Origin: a virus
Direction: 5' to 3' (one strand)
Virus record (IMG/VR): IMGVR_UViG_3300025869_000052
Span: 1 to 32,057 of that record
Length of the DNA: 32,057 nucleotides
The notes below the pieces were generated by a model. The model saw only the letters and a program-made list of their open reading frames with translations. It was not told the DNA's origin and made no database searches. The translations under genes and the position numbers were made by a program. The stretch's first letter is position 1, and the number at the start of each line of letters is the position of its first letter. Shown piece after piece: positions 22,685-30,677 of this stretch.

Positions 22685-24157
22685 ATGAACAAAAAAGCTT
22701 TAACAAGTTACACACACGTGGCCGTACCTGTAGAAAATATTGAAAAAACTGTAAAATGGCTTCTCGATATGATGTTTGCTGGAAAAATTATATTGAGTCC
22801 GGAGTACCAGCGGAATTTTGTTGCACGCCCAAAGTGGAGTAAGAAAATTGTAATTTCAATCTGGAATCGTAAAGGTGTTAACACACTACACTTAAGAGAC
22901 CTTGGTGATGGAACATATGAAGTCCTTGATGGACTTCAGAGGCTGCAAAGTATTTTTCTTTATATCAATGGAAAAATCTCTTTGACCACACCTAAAGGTG
23001 CGGATGGGGTGTATGTGCCTATGGGGAATTCCGAAACCTACAGAAAAATTTCATTAAAGTGGGAACACTTGACAGATGCTGATAAGCAAGCGTTTTATGA
23101 TTCTGTAATTGCGACTTCAATATACAACTCCGCAATGACGGACATAGAAGCAGCAGATAAGTTTGTTGAGCTAAACGATGGGAACGATTTAAAGGACCAA
23201 GAAAAACGAAATGGTATAAAAGGATTTTACACTTCTATGGTTCGATCAATAGTCAATCCGGATACTCCTTTTGACGAGTTGGGAACTTCCCTGCACCCTT
23301 TCTTTGAAGTCTTTAAACTGCGGAATGATCGTAGACAGGCTGAAGAATTGGTAGCAAAACTTGCTGCAGCATCTATCCTGTATAACGAAAACTTAAGCGA
23401 ATGGTTTTTAGCAACAGAAATTGATAGAGTTCTGTTAGATGAACAGTATGAATCTACGCCTGGAAGGACAGATTTGTCTGAGTGTAAAAAAACATACAAA
23501 ACTCTGAAGGAAATTTTGGATCAAATGCTTAAAATTGTCAATTCAGCTTCCGACGAGAAAATGGCTAAGAAATCTTTTTCTAGCGGACCTAAGATTCTGT
23601 TTGCTTTTGAATTTTTGCTTTACTTAAAGGCAATGAAGTTAGAAATTGTAGATTTCAAAGCCTTTGCTGATACTTACGTGCCGACAATGTACTCAATGTT
23701 TCTTGACCAAGAAACCACGTATGAGGGAAGGCAAAAAAGTAGGTTACTGGTAACTTGGAGCGGTATGTTAGGTCTGCACTTGAAAGATCAAATCTTTGCT
23801 AAGATTGGAATTTTCCTAAATGCGATAACAGTTGATGGTGAAATTTCTGGAGTCGTAGGAAAGCGTGTCCGATGCTTTAGTGAAGTTCAAATCTTAAATC
23901 GATTTGAACAGCAAGGTAAACGATGTGCAATCGAAGGTGCACCAGTCTTTATGAAAGACATCGAAGGTGGTCACATCATCTCACACGCAAATGGTGGAGA
24001 CAATGGCGATGATAACTTAATCGTCATCACTAAGGAAGTAAACCGAAAGATGGGACGCATGAACCTCGACGAATTCTTAATGAAGTATGGGGAGGAATAT
24101 CCCAATCACTTATGTCGAGATATTGTAGAAAGAATGGCTGCTAAACAAGCAGCCTAA
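22685..24157 (+). CDS. DUF262 (GmrSD-like) and HNH nuclease fusion
   Basis: A 490-residue protein. The N-terminal DUF262/ParB-like domain shows '[26 protein letters not shown]' (37-62) and DGLQR (82-86), the variant of the DGQQR motif. A helical middle follows. The C-terminus is an HNH domain: C414, then '[18 protein letters not shown]' (428-445) and N453. In GmrSD and related type IV systems DUF262 uses nucleotide hydrolysis to direct an HNH-fold nuclease (DUF1524) against modified DNA; here both appear in one chain with a short HNH. The gene has its own promoter, structured leader and terminator, so it behaves as an independent cargo unit between replication genes. It could act against competing phages, on host DNA, or as a homing-type nuclease. 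Confidence 0.8.
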   Translation: MNKKALTSYTHVAVPVENIEKTVKWLLDMMFAGKIILSPEYQRNFVARPKWSKKIVISIWNRKGVNTLHLRDLGDGTYEVLDGLQRLQSIFLYINGKISLTTPKGADGVYVPMGNSETYRKISLKWEHLTDADKQAFYDSVIATSIYNSAMTDIEAADKFVELNDGNDLKDQEKRNGIKGFYTSMVRSIVNPDTPFDELGTSLHPFFEVFKLRNDRRQAEELVAKLAAASILYNENLSEWFLATEIDRVLLDEQYESTPGRTDLSECKKTYKTLKEILDQMLKIVNSASDEKMAKKSFSSGPKILFAFEFLLYLKAMKLEIVDFKAFADTYVPTMYSMFLDQETTYEGRQKSRLLVTWSGMLGLHLKDQIFAKIGIFLNAITVDGEISGVVGKRVRCFSEVQILNRFEQQGKRCAIEGAPVFMKDIEGGHIISHANGGDNGDDNLIVITKEVNRKMGRMNLDEFLMKYGEEYPNHLCRDIVERMAAKQAA

Positions 24158-24161
24158 TCAA

Positions 24162-24193
24162 AAAAAAGCAAGGGTTCGCTCTTGCTTTTTTTT
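24162..24193 (+). terminator. Rho-independent terminator after DUF262-HNH
   Basis: AAAAAAGCAAG (24162-24172) pairs with CTTGCTTTTTT (24181-24191) around loop GGTTCGCT, ending in a T-run. The descending arm also supplies the -35 of the uvsX promoter. The symmetric A and T tracts allow some termination in both directions. Confidence 0.92.
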
Positions 24194-24210
24194 ACTTTTT
24201 GTGTTATACT
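24182..24210 (+). promoter_or_regulatory. Extended -10 sigma70 promoter for uvsX
   Basis: TTGCTT (24182-24187), 17 bases, TATACT (24205-24210), with TGT before the -10 (extended -10). Same hexamer type and flanks (GTGTTATA) as the promoter at 9302. The -35 is embedded in the terminator arm. It puts transcript start near 24217 and rules out the upstream ATTG/ATG-like starts for uvsX. Confidence 0.8.
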
Positions 24211-24236
24211 ATGTACACTTTGAACGGAGTTATATT

Positions 24237-25301
24237 ATGAGTAAATTTTTTAACAGTCTAGTGGAAACACTCAAAGACGAAGACACAAAAATACTATCTG
24301 AAGGCGGTGCTTCTGCCGAGTATACAGGTTGTATTGATACGGGGAGTTACGCACTTAATGCTGTTCTCTCGGGTAGCATCTATGGTGGTGTTCCCAACAA
24401 TAAAGTCACCGCATTCGCTGGTGAATCTGCAACCGGTAAGACATTCTTTGTCTTAGGAATCGTAAAACAATTTTTAGATTCTAATCCGACAGGTGGGGTA
24501 ATCTACTTCGACACCGAAGCGGCTGTCACGAAAGGTATGATGGAAGACCGAGGTATTGATACTACCCGAGTTATTATTTCTGAGCCTGATACGATTCAGA
24601 AGTTCCGACACACCGCACTAAAGATCATTGAAAACTATTCTGCGCAACCAGAAAAAAAGCGCGAACCGATGATTATGATCCTCGATTCTCTCGGGCAACT
24701 ATCGTCTACCAAGGAAATGGAAGATACGATGGAAGGTAAAGAGACTAAGGATATGACTAAAGCACAAATCCTCAAAGCCACCTTTCGCGTTCTCAATCTG
24801 AAGCTAGCAAAGATCGGTGTTCCTCTTATGGTAACGAATCACGTATATGATGTTGTGGGATCATATGTTCCTATGAAAGCAATGTCCGGTGGTTCTGGGT
24901 TGAAGTACACCGCATCCACAATCGTGATGCTGACCAAGAAGAAAGAAAAAGATGGCACCACGGTTGTTGGTAATATCGTCAAAGCAAAGATGCAGAAGTC
25001 TCGTTTGACCAAAGAGAATGCTCAAGTTGAAATCAAGATAACCTACGAGCATGGTTTGGATCGATACTATGGGCTGCTTGAAATTGCTGAGAAGTATGGA
25101 ATCTTCACCAAAGTTTCTACTCGGTATGAGTTTCCCGATGGCACTAAGGTCTTTGGTAAGTCTATCAATTCGAATCCGGAAAAATATTACACACCAGAAA
25201 TCCTTGCTATGATTGATGATGTATGTAAGAAGGAGTTCTTATACGGTAGTGAAGGTGCAGAGTTTGACGAGGTGCTGGAGACTGAAGATGCAGGAGAATA
25301 A
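24237..25301 (+). CDS. uvsX: UvsX recombinase (RecA-like)
   Basis: Strand-exchange ATPase working with UvsY, UvsW and gp46/47. It has 354 residues (T4 391). Walker A GESATGKT (62-69), the strand ending in '[11 protein letters not shown]' (Walker B, about 145-155), and the typical loop region '[38 protein letters not shown]' are visible. The start ATG 24237 (MSKFFNSL) follows CGGAG; the longer frame from 24201 overlaps the promoter -10. The 3' end overlaps the next gene by 14 bases. Confidence 0.95.
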   Translation: MSKFFNSLVETLKDEDTKILSEGGASAEYTGCIDTGSYALNAVLSGSIYGGVPNNKVTAFAGESATGKTFFVLGIVKQFLDSNPTGGVIYFDTEAAVTKGMMEDRGIDTTRVIISEPDTIQKFRHTALKIIENYSAQPEKKREPMIMILDSLGQLSSTKEMEDTMEGKETKDMTKAQILKATFRVLNLKLAKIGVPLMVTNHVYDVVGSYVPMKAMSGGSGLKYTASTIVMLTKKKEKDGTTVVGNIVKAKMQKSRLTKENAQVEIKITYEHGLDRYYGLLEIAEKYGIFTKVSTRYEFPDGTKVFGKSINSNPEKYYTPEILAMIDDVCKKEFLYGSEGAEFDEVLETEDAGE

Positions 25302-25641
25302 AGATTATCTTTTAATTGATCCAGAAGAAGGATACGAAGAAAATAAAGATTTGGCAAAAGTCAAGATAATTACTGGTGAATTTTCCGGAGTTGAATATTC
25401 ATACGGTGTTGTGAGCTTAGATCCTGATGTCAATGACGCCGATGAGTTGCATGTATCGTTCGAATATAATATTCACACTGAAGAAAAGGATTTTATCTTA
25501 AATGATGAAAAAAACAAAAAAACATTTGAAAATGTTATAAGTTCTGTGCTAAACTCTATATTAATGGCAACAGTCGATAAAGCGGAAGTGAGATACACAA
25601 ATGAACTTAGAAAAGAAAATACTGAAACACCTGCTGTATGA
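25288..25641 (+). CDS. Small conserved protein between uvsX and gp41
   Basis: A 117-residue protein of unknown function. '[39 protein letters not shown]' followed by '[16 protein letters not shown]' and an alpha-helical end reads as a small beta domain plus helix. It resembles unnamed proteins found between uvsX and the helicase in marine T4-like phages. The start ATG 25288 has GGAG at 25277-25280. It overlaps uvsX by 14 bases and gp41 by 41 bases, so it is tightly co-translated with both and may assist recombination or replication. Confidence 0.75.
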   Translation: MQENKDYLLIDPEEGYEENKDLAKVKIITGEFSGVEYSYGVVSLDPDVNDADELHVSFEYNIHTEEKDFILNDEKNKKTFENVISSVLNSILMATVDKAEVRYTNELRKENTETPAV

Positions 25642-27010
25642 TGATGAATTTGTACGCAAGACAATTCCTTTCATCAAGGAAGATTACTTTCAGGATATAA
25701 CCGAGAAGACAGTCTATAAACAGATTGTTGATTATATCCTGAAGTATAAATCTTCACCAACTGTTGATGCCCTTAAGATTGAGGTTGATTCTATATCAAA
25801 TCTCAACCAAGAGCAGCACAAAAAAGTTGTTGATTATGTTGACGAACTGGCGTACAATGATGTATCAGAAAAAGATACCGAATGGCTGATAGAAAACTCA
25901 GAGCAGTTCTGTCAAGAAAAAGCTGTATACAATGCTATTATGGAATCTATTCAGATTCTTGATGATGATACGAAAGCATTAGACAAGGGTGCTATTCCTC
26001 AGATTCTAGCAGATGCTTTATCTGTGTCTTTTGACAATCACGTCGGGCACGATTTTATTGCTGATGCTGAAGAGCGATACGAGTTTTACCATAGAGTTGA
26101 GTCTAGCATTCCTTTTGATTTGGATTATATGAATCGAATCACGAAGAATGGATTGCCCAACAAAACTCTGAATATCATTCTTGCTGGCACTGGCGTTGGT
26201 AAGTCACTTGCTATGTGTCACTTTGCAGCGGCAAATCTGACGCAGGGTAAAAATGTTTTGTATATAACTCTGGAAATGAGTGAGGAAAAGATTGCGGAAC
26301 GAATTGATGCCAACTTGATGAACACACCTTTAGACTATCTTCACCAGTTATCTAAAGATGAGTACATGAATAAAATATCGAAAATCAAGAGCAAGACTAA
26401 GGGTAAACTGATTGTCAAAGAGTATCCAACAGCATCGGCAAATGTTTCTCATTTTAAACATTTGATCAATGATGTAAAACTTAAGAAACAATTCAAGCCT
26501 GATATCATTTATATTGATTATCTCAATATATGCTCATCTTCTAGAATGAGAGCAAGTGCTACTGTTAACTCTTACACCTTGATTAAGAGTATTGCAGAGG
26601 AATTACGAGGAATGGCTGTCGAATATGATGTTCCTATTGTATCCGCAACACAAACTACTCGTGGTGGTTTTGCGAACTCGGATGTGGATTTGACTGATAC
26701 CAGCGAATCATTTGGTCTTCCTGCAACCGCAGACTTTATGGTAGCATTAATCGCAACCGAAGAGTTGACAGACCTAAATCAGATTATGGTCAAGCAGTTG
26801 AAAAACAGGTATAATAGCCCTGATACATATAAGAGGTTTGTTATTGGTGTTGATAAATCCAAAATGAGACTGTATGATGTTGAGCAATCGGCACAAAACG
26901 ACATTGTTGATAGTGGTCATGTGAATGACGATAAACCTATATTCGATCGTTCTGATTTTGGTACACGAGCGACTCAAGAAAGGGATTGGTCGCAACTGAA
27001 GTTTTCCTAA
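25601..27010 (+). CDS. 41: gp41 replicative helicase (DnaB-like)
   Basis: Hexameric 5'-3' helicase that unwinds DNA ahead of gp43 and carries the primase. It has 469 residues (T4 475). An N-terminal helical domain (1-110) is followed by the RecA-like core: Walker A GTGVGKS (196-202), 'YITLEMSEEKIAERI' (221-235), Walker B 'IIYIDYLNI' (302-310) and 'VSATQTTRGG'. The start lies inside the previous gene. No primase (gp61) is visible in the window. Confidence 0.95.
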   Translation: MNLEKKILKHLLYDDEFVRKTIPFIKEDYFQDITEKTVYKQIVDYILKYKSSPTVDALKIEVDSISNLNQEQHKKVVDYVDELAYNDVSEKDTEWLIENSEQFCQEKAVYNAIMESIQILDDDTKALDKGAIPQILADALSVSFDNHVGHDFIADAEERYEFYHRVESSIPFDLDYMNRITKNGLPNKTLNIILAGTGVGKSLAMCHFAAANLTQGKNVLYITLEMSEEKIAERIDANLMNTPLDYLHQLSKDEYMNKISKIKSKTKGKLIVKEYPTASANVSHFKHLINDVKLKKQFKPDIIYIDYLNICSSSRMRASATVNSYTLIKSIAEELRGMAVEYDVPIVSATQTTRGGFANSDVDLTDTSESFGLPATADFMVALIATEELTDLNQIMVKQLKNRYNSPDTYKRFVIGVDKSKMRLYDVEQSAQNDIVDSGHVNDDKPIFDRSDFGTRATQERDWSQLKFS

Positions 27011-27011
27011 T

Positions 27012-27019
27012 TATAAATA
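27012..27019 (+). promoter_or_regulatory. T4-type late promoter TATAAATA
   Basis: An exact late octamer one base after the gp41 stop and 24 bases before the ATG of the next gene. It marks the change from replication genes to the late virion block. Confidence 0.9.
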
Positions 27020-27042
27020 AGGGTTGTAGTTTAGGAAAATAA

Positions 27043-28251
27043 ATGAAAACTTTTTCAAATTTTTTGTCGGAACAGAAGAACACTCACATGACCCACATTG
27101 AGGACAAGGTTCTCTACGGTGGTGTAAATGGTACCCGAGAAGCAATCTTTGCTCTGCGTGATATGCGGAATATGCTGTCGGGGCACGGCGGATCCGTCTC
27201 GGTCAAATGGGACGGGGCCCCTGCTATTTTTGCTGGTATAGATCCTAGTGACAAGAAATTCTTTGTTGCTAAGAAGGGTATATTCAATAAAAATCCTAAA
27301 GTGTATAAAACTCCGGCTGATATTGACGCAGATACTTCTGGTGATCTTGCCGCTAAACTGAAAGAAGCTTTAAAGCATCTCCCTAAACTTGGCATCAAAG
27401 GTGTCGTTCAGGGAGATTTTTTGTTTGGTCCTGGCGATGTAAAAGTCAAAACTATCGCTGGTGAAAAGTATGCAACCTTCCACCCCAACACAATTGTTTA
27501 TGCAGTTCCTATAGAACAAGCTAGTGCAGTTCGTGCTGCTAAGATAGGGATTGTGTGGCACACCACATATACAGGAAAAGACTTTATGTCGATGCGAGCG
27601 ACATATGGTGTGAATGTTTCGCAGTTTAGAAAATCCTTAGCTGTATGGTCACAAGATGCGATTTTGACTGATGTTACGAAAGCAACTATGACAAAGAAGG
27701 AGACTTCAGATGTTAACGCAATTTTATCAAAAATTGGAGTACTTTTTAACTCAATCAGTGGAACGACATTACGAACACTGGAGGCGAACCAACATCTCGC
27801 ACAGCACATCGAAACCTTCAACAACACCTATGTCAGAGCCGGATCAATTATCGGAGACACAAAAGAACATACAGAAAAGTTGATTGGTTGGATTAGAGAT
27901 AAATACCAAAAAGAAATTGATGCTAGAAAGACCGCAAAGGGTAAGAGTGCCCAGCAAGCAAAACTTGATGAGTTGCTTGAGTTTTTTTCCGAAGAGAATA
28001 AATCTAGTCTAGTAAAAATGTTCGAGTTGCAGAAGCTAATTGTTGATGCTAAACTTAGACTAATAAATAAGTTGAACGAGCTTCAATCTATTGACACGTT
28101 CGTTAGAACTAATAAGGGTTACAAAGTAACTGGTGCTGAAGGATTTGTTGCGGTTGATAAACTTAGCGGATCGGCAGTAAAACTTGTTGACCGTATGGAG
28201 TTTTCATACAACAACTTCTCACCTGACATAGTAAAAGGATGGCAAAAGTAA
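27043..28251 (+). CDS. Ligase/nucleotidyltransferase-like protein with capsid-targeting N-terminus
   Basis: A 402-residue protein. 'VSVKWDGAPAIFAG' (52-65) has the K-x-D-G motif of the covalent nucleotidyltransferase superfamily (DNA/RNA ligases, capping enzymes), with K55 as the predicted AMP- or GMP-carrying lysine. 'FFVAKKG' (73-79), 'VVQGDFLFG' (121-129) and, near the end, 'AEGFVAVDKLSGSAVKLV' (365-382) could be motifs III, IIIa and IV-V, although the wide spacing of the last is unusual. The N-terminus MKTFSNFLSEQ closely matches the T4 capsid-targeting sequence MKTYQEFIAE. It is behind an exact late promoter. The family name is not known to me; activity is inferred. Confidence 0.62.
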   Translation: MKTFSNFLSEQKNTHMTHIEDKVLYGGVNGTREAIFALRDMRNMLSGHGGSVSVKWDGAPAIFAGIDPSDKKFFVAKKGIFNKNPKVYKTPADIDADTSGDLAAKLKEALKHLPKLGIKGVVQGDFLFGPGDVKVKTIAGEKYATFHPNTIVYAVPIEQASAVRAAKIGIVWHTTYTGKDFMSMRATYGVNVSQFRKSLAVWSQDAILTDVTKATMTKKETSDVNAILSKIGVLFNSISGTTLRTLEANQHLAQHIETFNNTYVRAGSIIGDTKEHTEKLIGWIRDKYQKEIDARKTAKGKSAQQAKLDELLEFFSEENKSSLVKMFELQKLIVDAKLRLINKLNELQSIDTFVRTNKGYKVTGAEGFVAVDKLSGSAVKLVDRMEFSYNNFSPDIVKGWQK

Positions 28252-28866
28252 ATGTACTCGTTCAAACAGTTTATTAATGAGCAACAAGGTAAGGAAGCAT
28301 TCTTTACATTTGGAAGAATGAACCCACCCACCGTTGGACACGGTAAACTTGTTGACGTGCTTGCCAGAAAAGCGGGCAGAAATCCGTTTTTTGTATATCT
28401 GTCACATTCGCAGGATCCTAAGAAAAATCCTCTGACATACGATCAGAAAATCAAGCACGTTCGTAAGATGTTCCCAAAACACTCTAAAAATATTATTCTG
28501 GATAAGAAAGTCAAAAACGTTTTTGATATTGCCGGTTCACTACATGCCAAAGGATTTGATAAAGTCACGATGGTTGTTGGTGCTGATAGAATATCTGAAT
28601 TTGAAACACTGTTAAATAAGTATAATGGTGTAAAGGCCCGCCACGGATTTTATGACTTTAAACAGATCAATGTTGTATCTGCGGGGGATAGAGACCCTGA
28701 CGCAGAAGGGGTTGAGGGAATGTCTGCTTCTAAGCAAAGAGCGAATGTCTCTAAGGGTGACTTTGACACATTTAAGAAAGGTGTTTCTGTCAGCATGTCT
28801 GCCACAGACACCAAAAAGTTGTTCGACGACTTGAGGGCTGGAATGGGAATGTCAAAAGTTAAATAA
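28252..28866 (+). CDS. Cytidylyltransferase-like nucleotidyltransferase with capsid-targeting N-terminus
   Basis: A 204-residue protein. 'FFTFGRMNPPTVGHGKLVDVLA' (17-38) is the first strand and T-x-G-H (27-30) signature of the HIGH-type nucleotidylyltransferases (NMN adenylyltransferase, cytidylyltransferases). 'MVVGADR' (107-113) and 'GMSASKQR' (156-163), the ISxTxxR-like motif, complete the active site. The preferred substrate (NMN, glycerol-phosphate, other) cannot be read from the sequence. The N-terminus MYSFKQFINEQ resembles the T4 capsid-targeting peptide. It begins directly after the preceding stop, so it shares the late transcript. Confidence 0.8.
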   Translation: MYSFKQFINEQQGKEAFFTFGRMNPPTVGHGKLVDVLARKAGRNPFFVYLSHSQDPKKNPLTYDQKIKHVRKMFPKHSKNIILDKKVKNVFDIAGSLHAKGFDKVTMVVGADRISEFETLLNKYNGVKARHGFYDFKQINVVSAGDRDPDAEGVEGMSASKQRANVSKGDFDTFKKGVSVSMSATDTKKLFDDLRAGMGMSKVK

Positions 28867-28867
28867 T

Positions 28868-28875
28868 CATAAATA
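28868..28875 (+). promoter_or_regulatory. Probable late promoter variant CATAAATA
   Basis: One mismatch from TATAAATA, placed two bases after the preceding stop and about 60 bases before the next start. Such variants occur in T4-superfamily late promoters; the evidence is position plus near-match only. Confidence 0.5.
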
Positions 28876-28890
28876 CACATATAACTGCAG

Positions 28891-28937
28891 TAAGGCTAAG
28901 GCAAACCTGCGGTGGGATAAGACTAAGGTAAACTCCA
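28891..28937 (+). repeat. Imperfect 27-base-period direct repeat in a leader
   Basis: TAAGGCTAAGGCAAACCTGC (28891-28910) and TAAGACTAAGGTAAACTCCA (28918-28937) share 14 of 20 bases. The second copy carries the AAGG that could serve as ribosome site for the gene at 28938; the first copy carries the same element without a start codon. Confidence 0.6.
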
Positions 28938-30026
28938 ATGGAAGATATGCAAACAGAAGTTCTGTCTATGCAGCAGCGCCGAAAACGCGGAATGCAGTTG
29001 CGCAGAAGAAAAACTAGAATTAAAAGACAACGCCAGTTGGTTATGCGACGATTTGCAGACCGAGCGCGCATTTCTAAAAGAGCCAGACGCGGAGCAAGAA
29101 TGATGCTCAAGAAGCGTTATGCTGGCGGAAAATCCTACGGAAAGTTGTCACCCGCACAGAAAATGACTGTGGATAGACGCACAGAAAAGATGAAGAAATT
29201 CGTCAGTCGGGTTGCCGCACGTTTAACTCCACAATTCCGAAGAAAAGAAATCGAAAGAAAAAGAGGAACTAAATCAGAAGATTTGGATTTGGATTTTGGT
29301 TCTTTGTTTGTAGAAGATTACGATGATCCAAATACCGATGGGTTACGGATGGCAGAAGCTCAACTGTACGAAATCTCGGAAGATGCGTTATCAATCCTTG
29401 AAATTATGTCTGATATGGATGAAGAGCCTGATGAGTGGATTCTTTCTAAAATCACTTTAGCGTCAGACTATATTTCTACGGTTAGAGACTATCTCGAATA
29501 CTACACCGAAGAAGAAGATGATGAGGATGATGAGGATGACGACGAAGAGGAATATTCCGAGTCTGAAATGATTTCTGCTATGTTGCGCGCTGGTAAGGAG
29601 TCGTTCTCGGAAGAAGAGATCGAAGAACTTGATGGATTTTTTGAGGAATATTCTAGTTTGGTAAAGAAAGCCGAACGGGCTAATATGCCATTTGATATTG
29701 TATTGGAAGTGTATAACCGTGGATTAGATTCATACGAAAATCAGCGATTTAAAACTCCACAACAACTCGGATTTGCTCGTGTGAATAGTTTTATCGCGGA
29801 TGGTAGTGTGGATGAAGATTTGCAAGAAAAAGTTTTAGAGTATGGTACCGACGATGCTTTTATCGCTTATGCTAGAGCTACGCCTGGGCAAAACCCCGAT
29901 ATTGCCACTATGAAGTATGATATGGATTCTGTTTTAAATGCGTTGAATGATATCAACACACAAAGAATTAAGAAGATTCATGAAGAGATCGATGATGAAT
30001 TTTCTGGCATATTTGATAAGGAATAA
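28938..30026 (+). CDS. Bipolar charged virion/internal protein
   Basis: A 362-residue protein. The first about 110 residues are extremely basic (for example QRRKRGMQLRRRKTRIKRQR and RRRTEKMKKFVSRVAARL-type helices). From about 115 onward it is strongly acidic, including an E/D run at 195-207. 'ALSILEIMSDMDEEPDEWILSKITLASDYISTVRDYLEYY' is a helical module I associate with marine myovirus structural proteins. It is behind a probable late promoter and between genes with capsid-targeting peptides. Basic arms suit DNA contact inside the head; no enzymatic motif is visible. Confidence 0.75.
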   Translation: MEDMQTEVLSMQQRRKRGMQLRRRKTRIKRQRQLVMRRFADRARISKRARRGARMMLKKRYAGGKSYGKLSPAQKMTVDRRTEKMKKFVSRVAARLTPQFRRKEIERKRGTKSEDLDLDFGSLFVEDYDDPNTDGLRMAEAQLYEISEDALSILEIMSDMDEEPDEWILSKITLASDYISTVRDYLEYYTEEEDDEDDEDDDEEEYSESEMISAMLRAGKESFSEEEIEELDGFFEEYSSLVKKAERANMPFDIVLEVYNRGLDSYENQRFKTPQQLGFARVNSFIADGSVDEDLQEKVLEYGTDDAFIAYARATPGQNPDIATMKYDMDSVLNALNDINTQRIKKIHEEIDDEFSGIFDKE

Positions 30027-30028
30027 CG

Positions 30029-30379
30029 ATGAAAACATTTAGGCAACACCTAGAAGAGATGATTGATTGTCAGTGCGAATCTGTACAAGAAGAATTAGTT
30101 ATAACCGAATCTGAGTATCAGGGTAAGAAGGTAGAACTAAATAATCCTTTTAGGTTGCCCTCTGGTTCGAACAAAAAGTTTGGTGTGTATGTAAAGAACG
30201 ACAAGGGTAATGTTGTAAAAGTTACTTTTGGCGATCCGAATATGGAAATTAAACGGGATGATCCCGAAAGGAGAAAATCATTCAGGGCAAGACACGGTTG
30301 CGACAATCCTGGCCCTAAATGGAAAGCAAATTATTGGTCTTGTTACCAATGGCGCGCTAGTGCTAAAGTAGATAACTAA
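30029..30379 (+). CDS. Small protein with C-terminal GDPNMEIKRDDPERR domain and capsid-targeting-like N-terminus
   Basis: A 116-residue protein. From residue 33 it carries a highly conserved phage domain: 'YQGKKVELNNPFRLPSGSNKKFGVYVKN', 'VTFGDPNMEIKRDDPERRKSF', 'RHGCDNPGPKWKANYWSC'. I associate this with head-region proteins of marine phages, sometimes fused to larger head proteins. Cysteines near the end (C96, C107 by eye) could bind metal. The N-terminus MKTFRQHLEEM resembles the T4 capsid-targeting peptide. The biochemical function is unknown. Confidence 0.72.
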   Translation: MKTFRQHLEEMIDCQCESVQEELVITESEYQGKKVELNNPFRLPSGSNKKFGVYVKNDKGNVVKVTFGDPNMEIKRDDPERRKSFRARHGCDNPGPKWKANYWSCYQWRASAKVDN

Positions 30380-30392
30380 GAGGTAGATGTAA

Positions 30393-30677
30393 ATGGACCA
30401 GCATACAGACGATAGGCTTCAACGGATTGAAGACAAGTTGGATAAAATGTCGGATGCTATTGTAGCATTAGCAAGAGTAGAAGAAAAGATTACAGACCTT
30501 GAGGTGAGACGCGCCGAAGGGCACGAACGACTTAATAGAATGTCGGGTAAAATGGATGATATCGATGGGATTGTTATCTCTCTGCGAGAACGTATGTCAG
30601 TAATGACCAAGATTATGTGGTTGGTTGGTGCTGGTGTTATATCATCATTAATGACACACTTACCGGAAATATTGTAA
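30393..30677 (+). CDS. Coiled-coil protein with C-terminal membrane segment (XhlA-like layout)
   Basis: A 94-residue protein. Residues 1-70 are a heptad-rich helix (DDRLQRIEDKLDKMSDAIVALA, then VEEKITDLEVRRAEGHERL and DDIDGIVISLRERM). Residues 72-90 (IMWLVGAGVISSLMTHLPEI) form one membrane segment at the end. The arrangement is that of haemolysin XhlA-type phage proteins, which associate with the membrane during lysis, but it could also be a virion component, given its position. The stop shares a base with the next start (TAATG). Confidence 0.7.
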   Translation: MDQHTDDRLQRIEDKLDKMSDAIVALARVEEKITDLEVRRAEGHERLNRMSGKMDDIDGIVISLRERMSVMTKIMWLVGAGVISSLMTHLPEIL

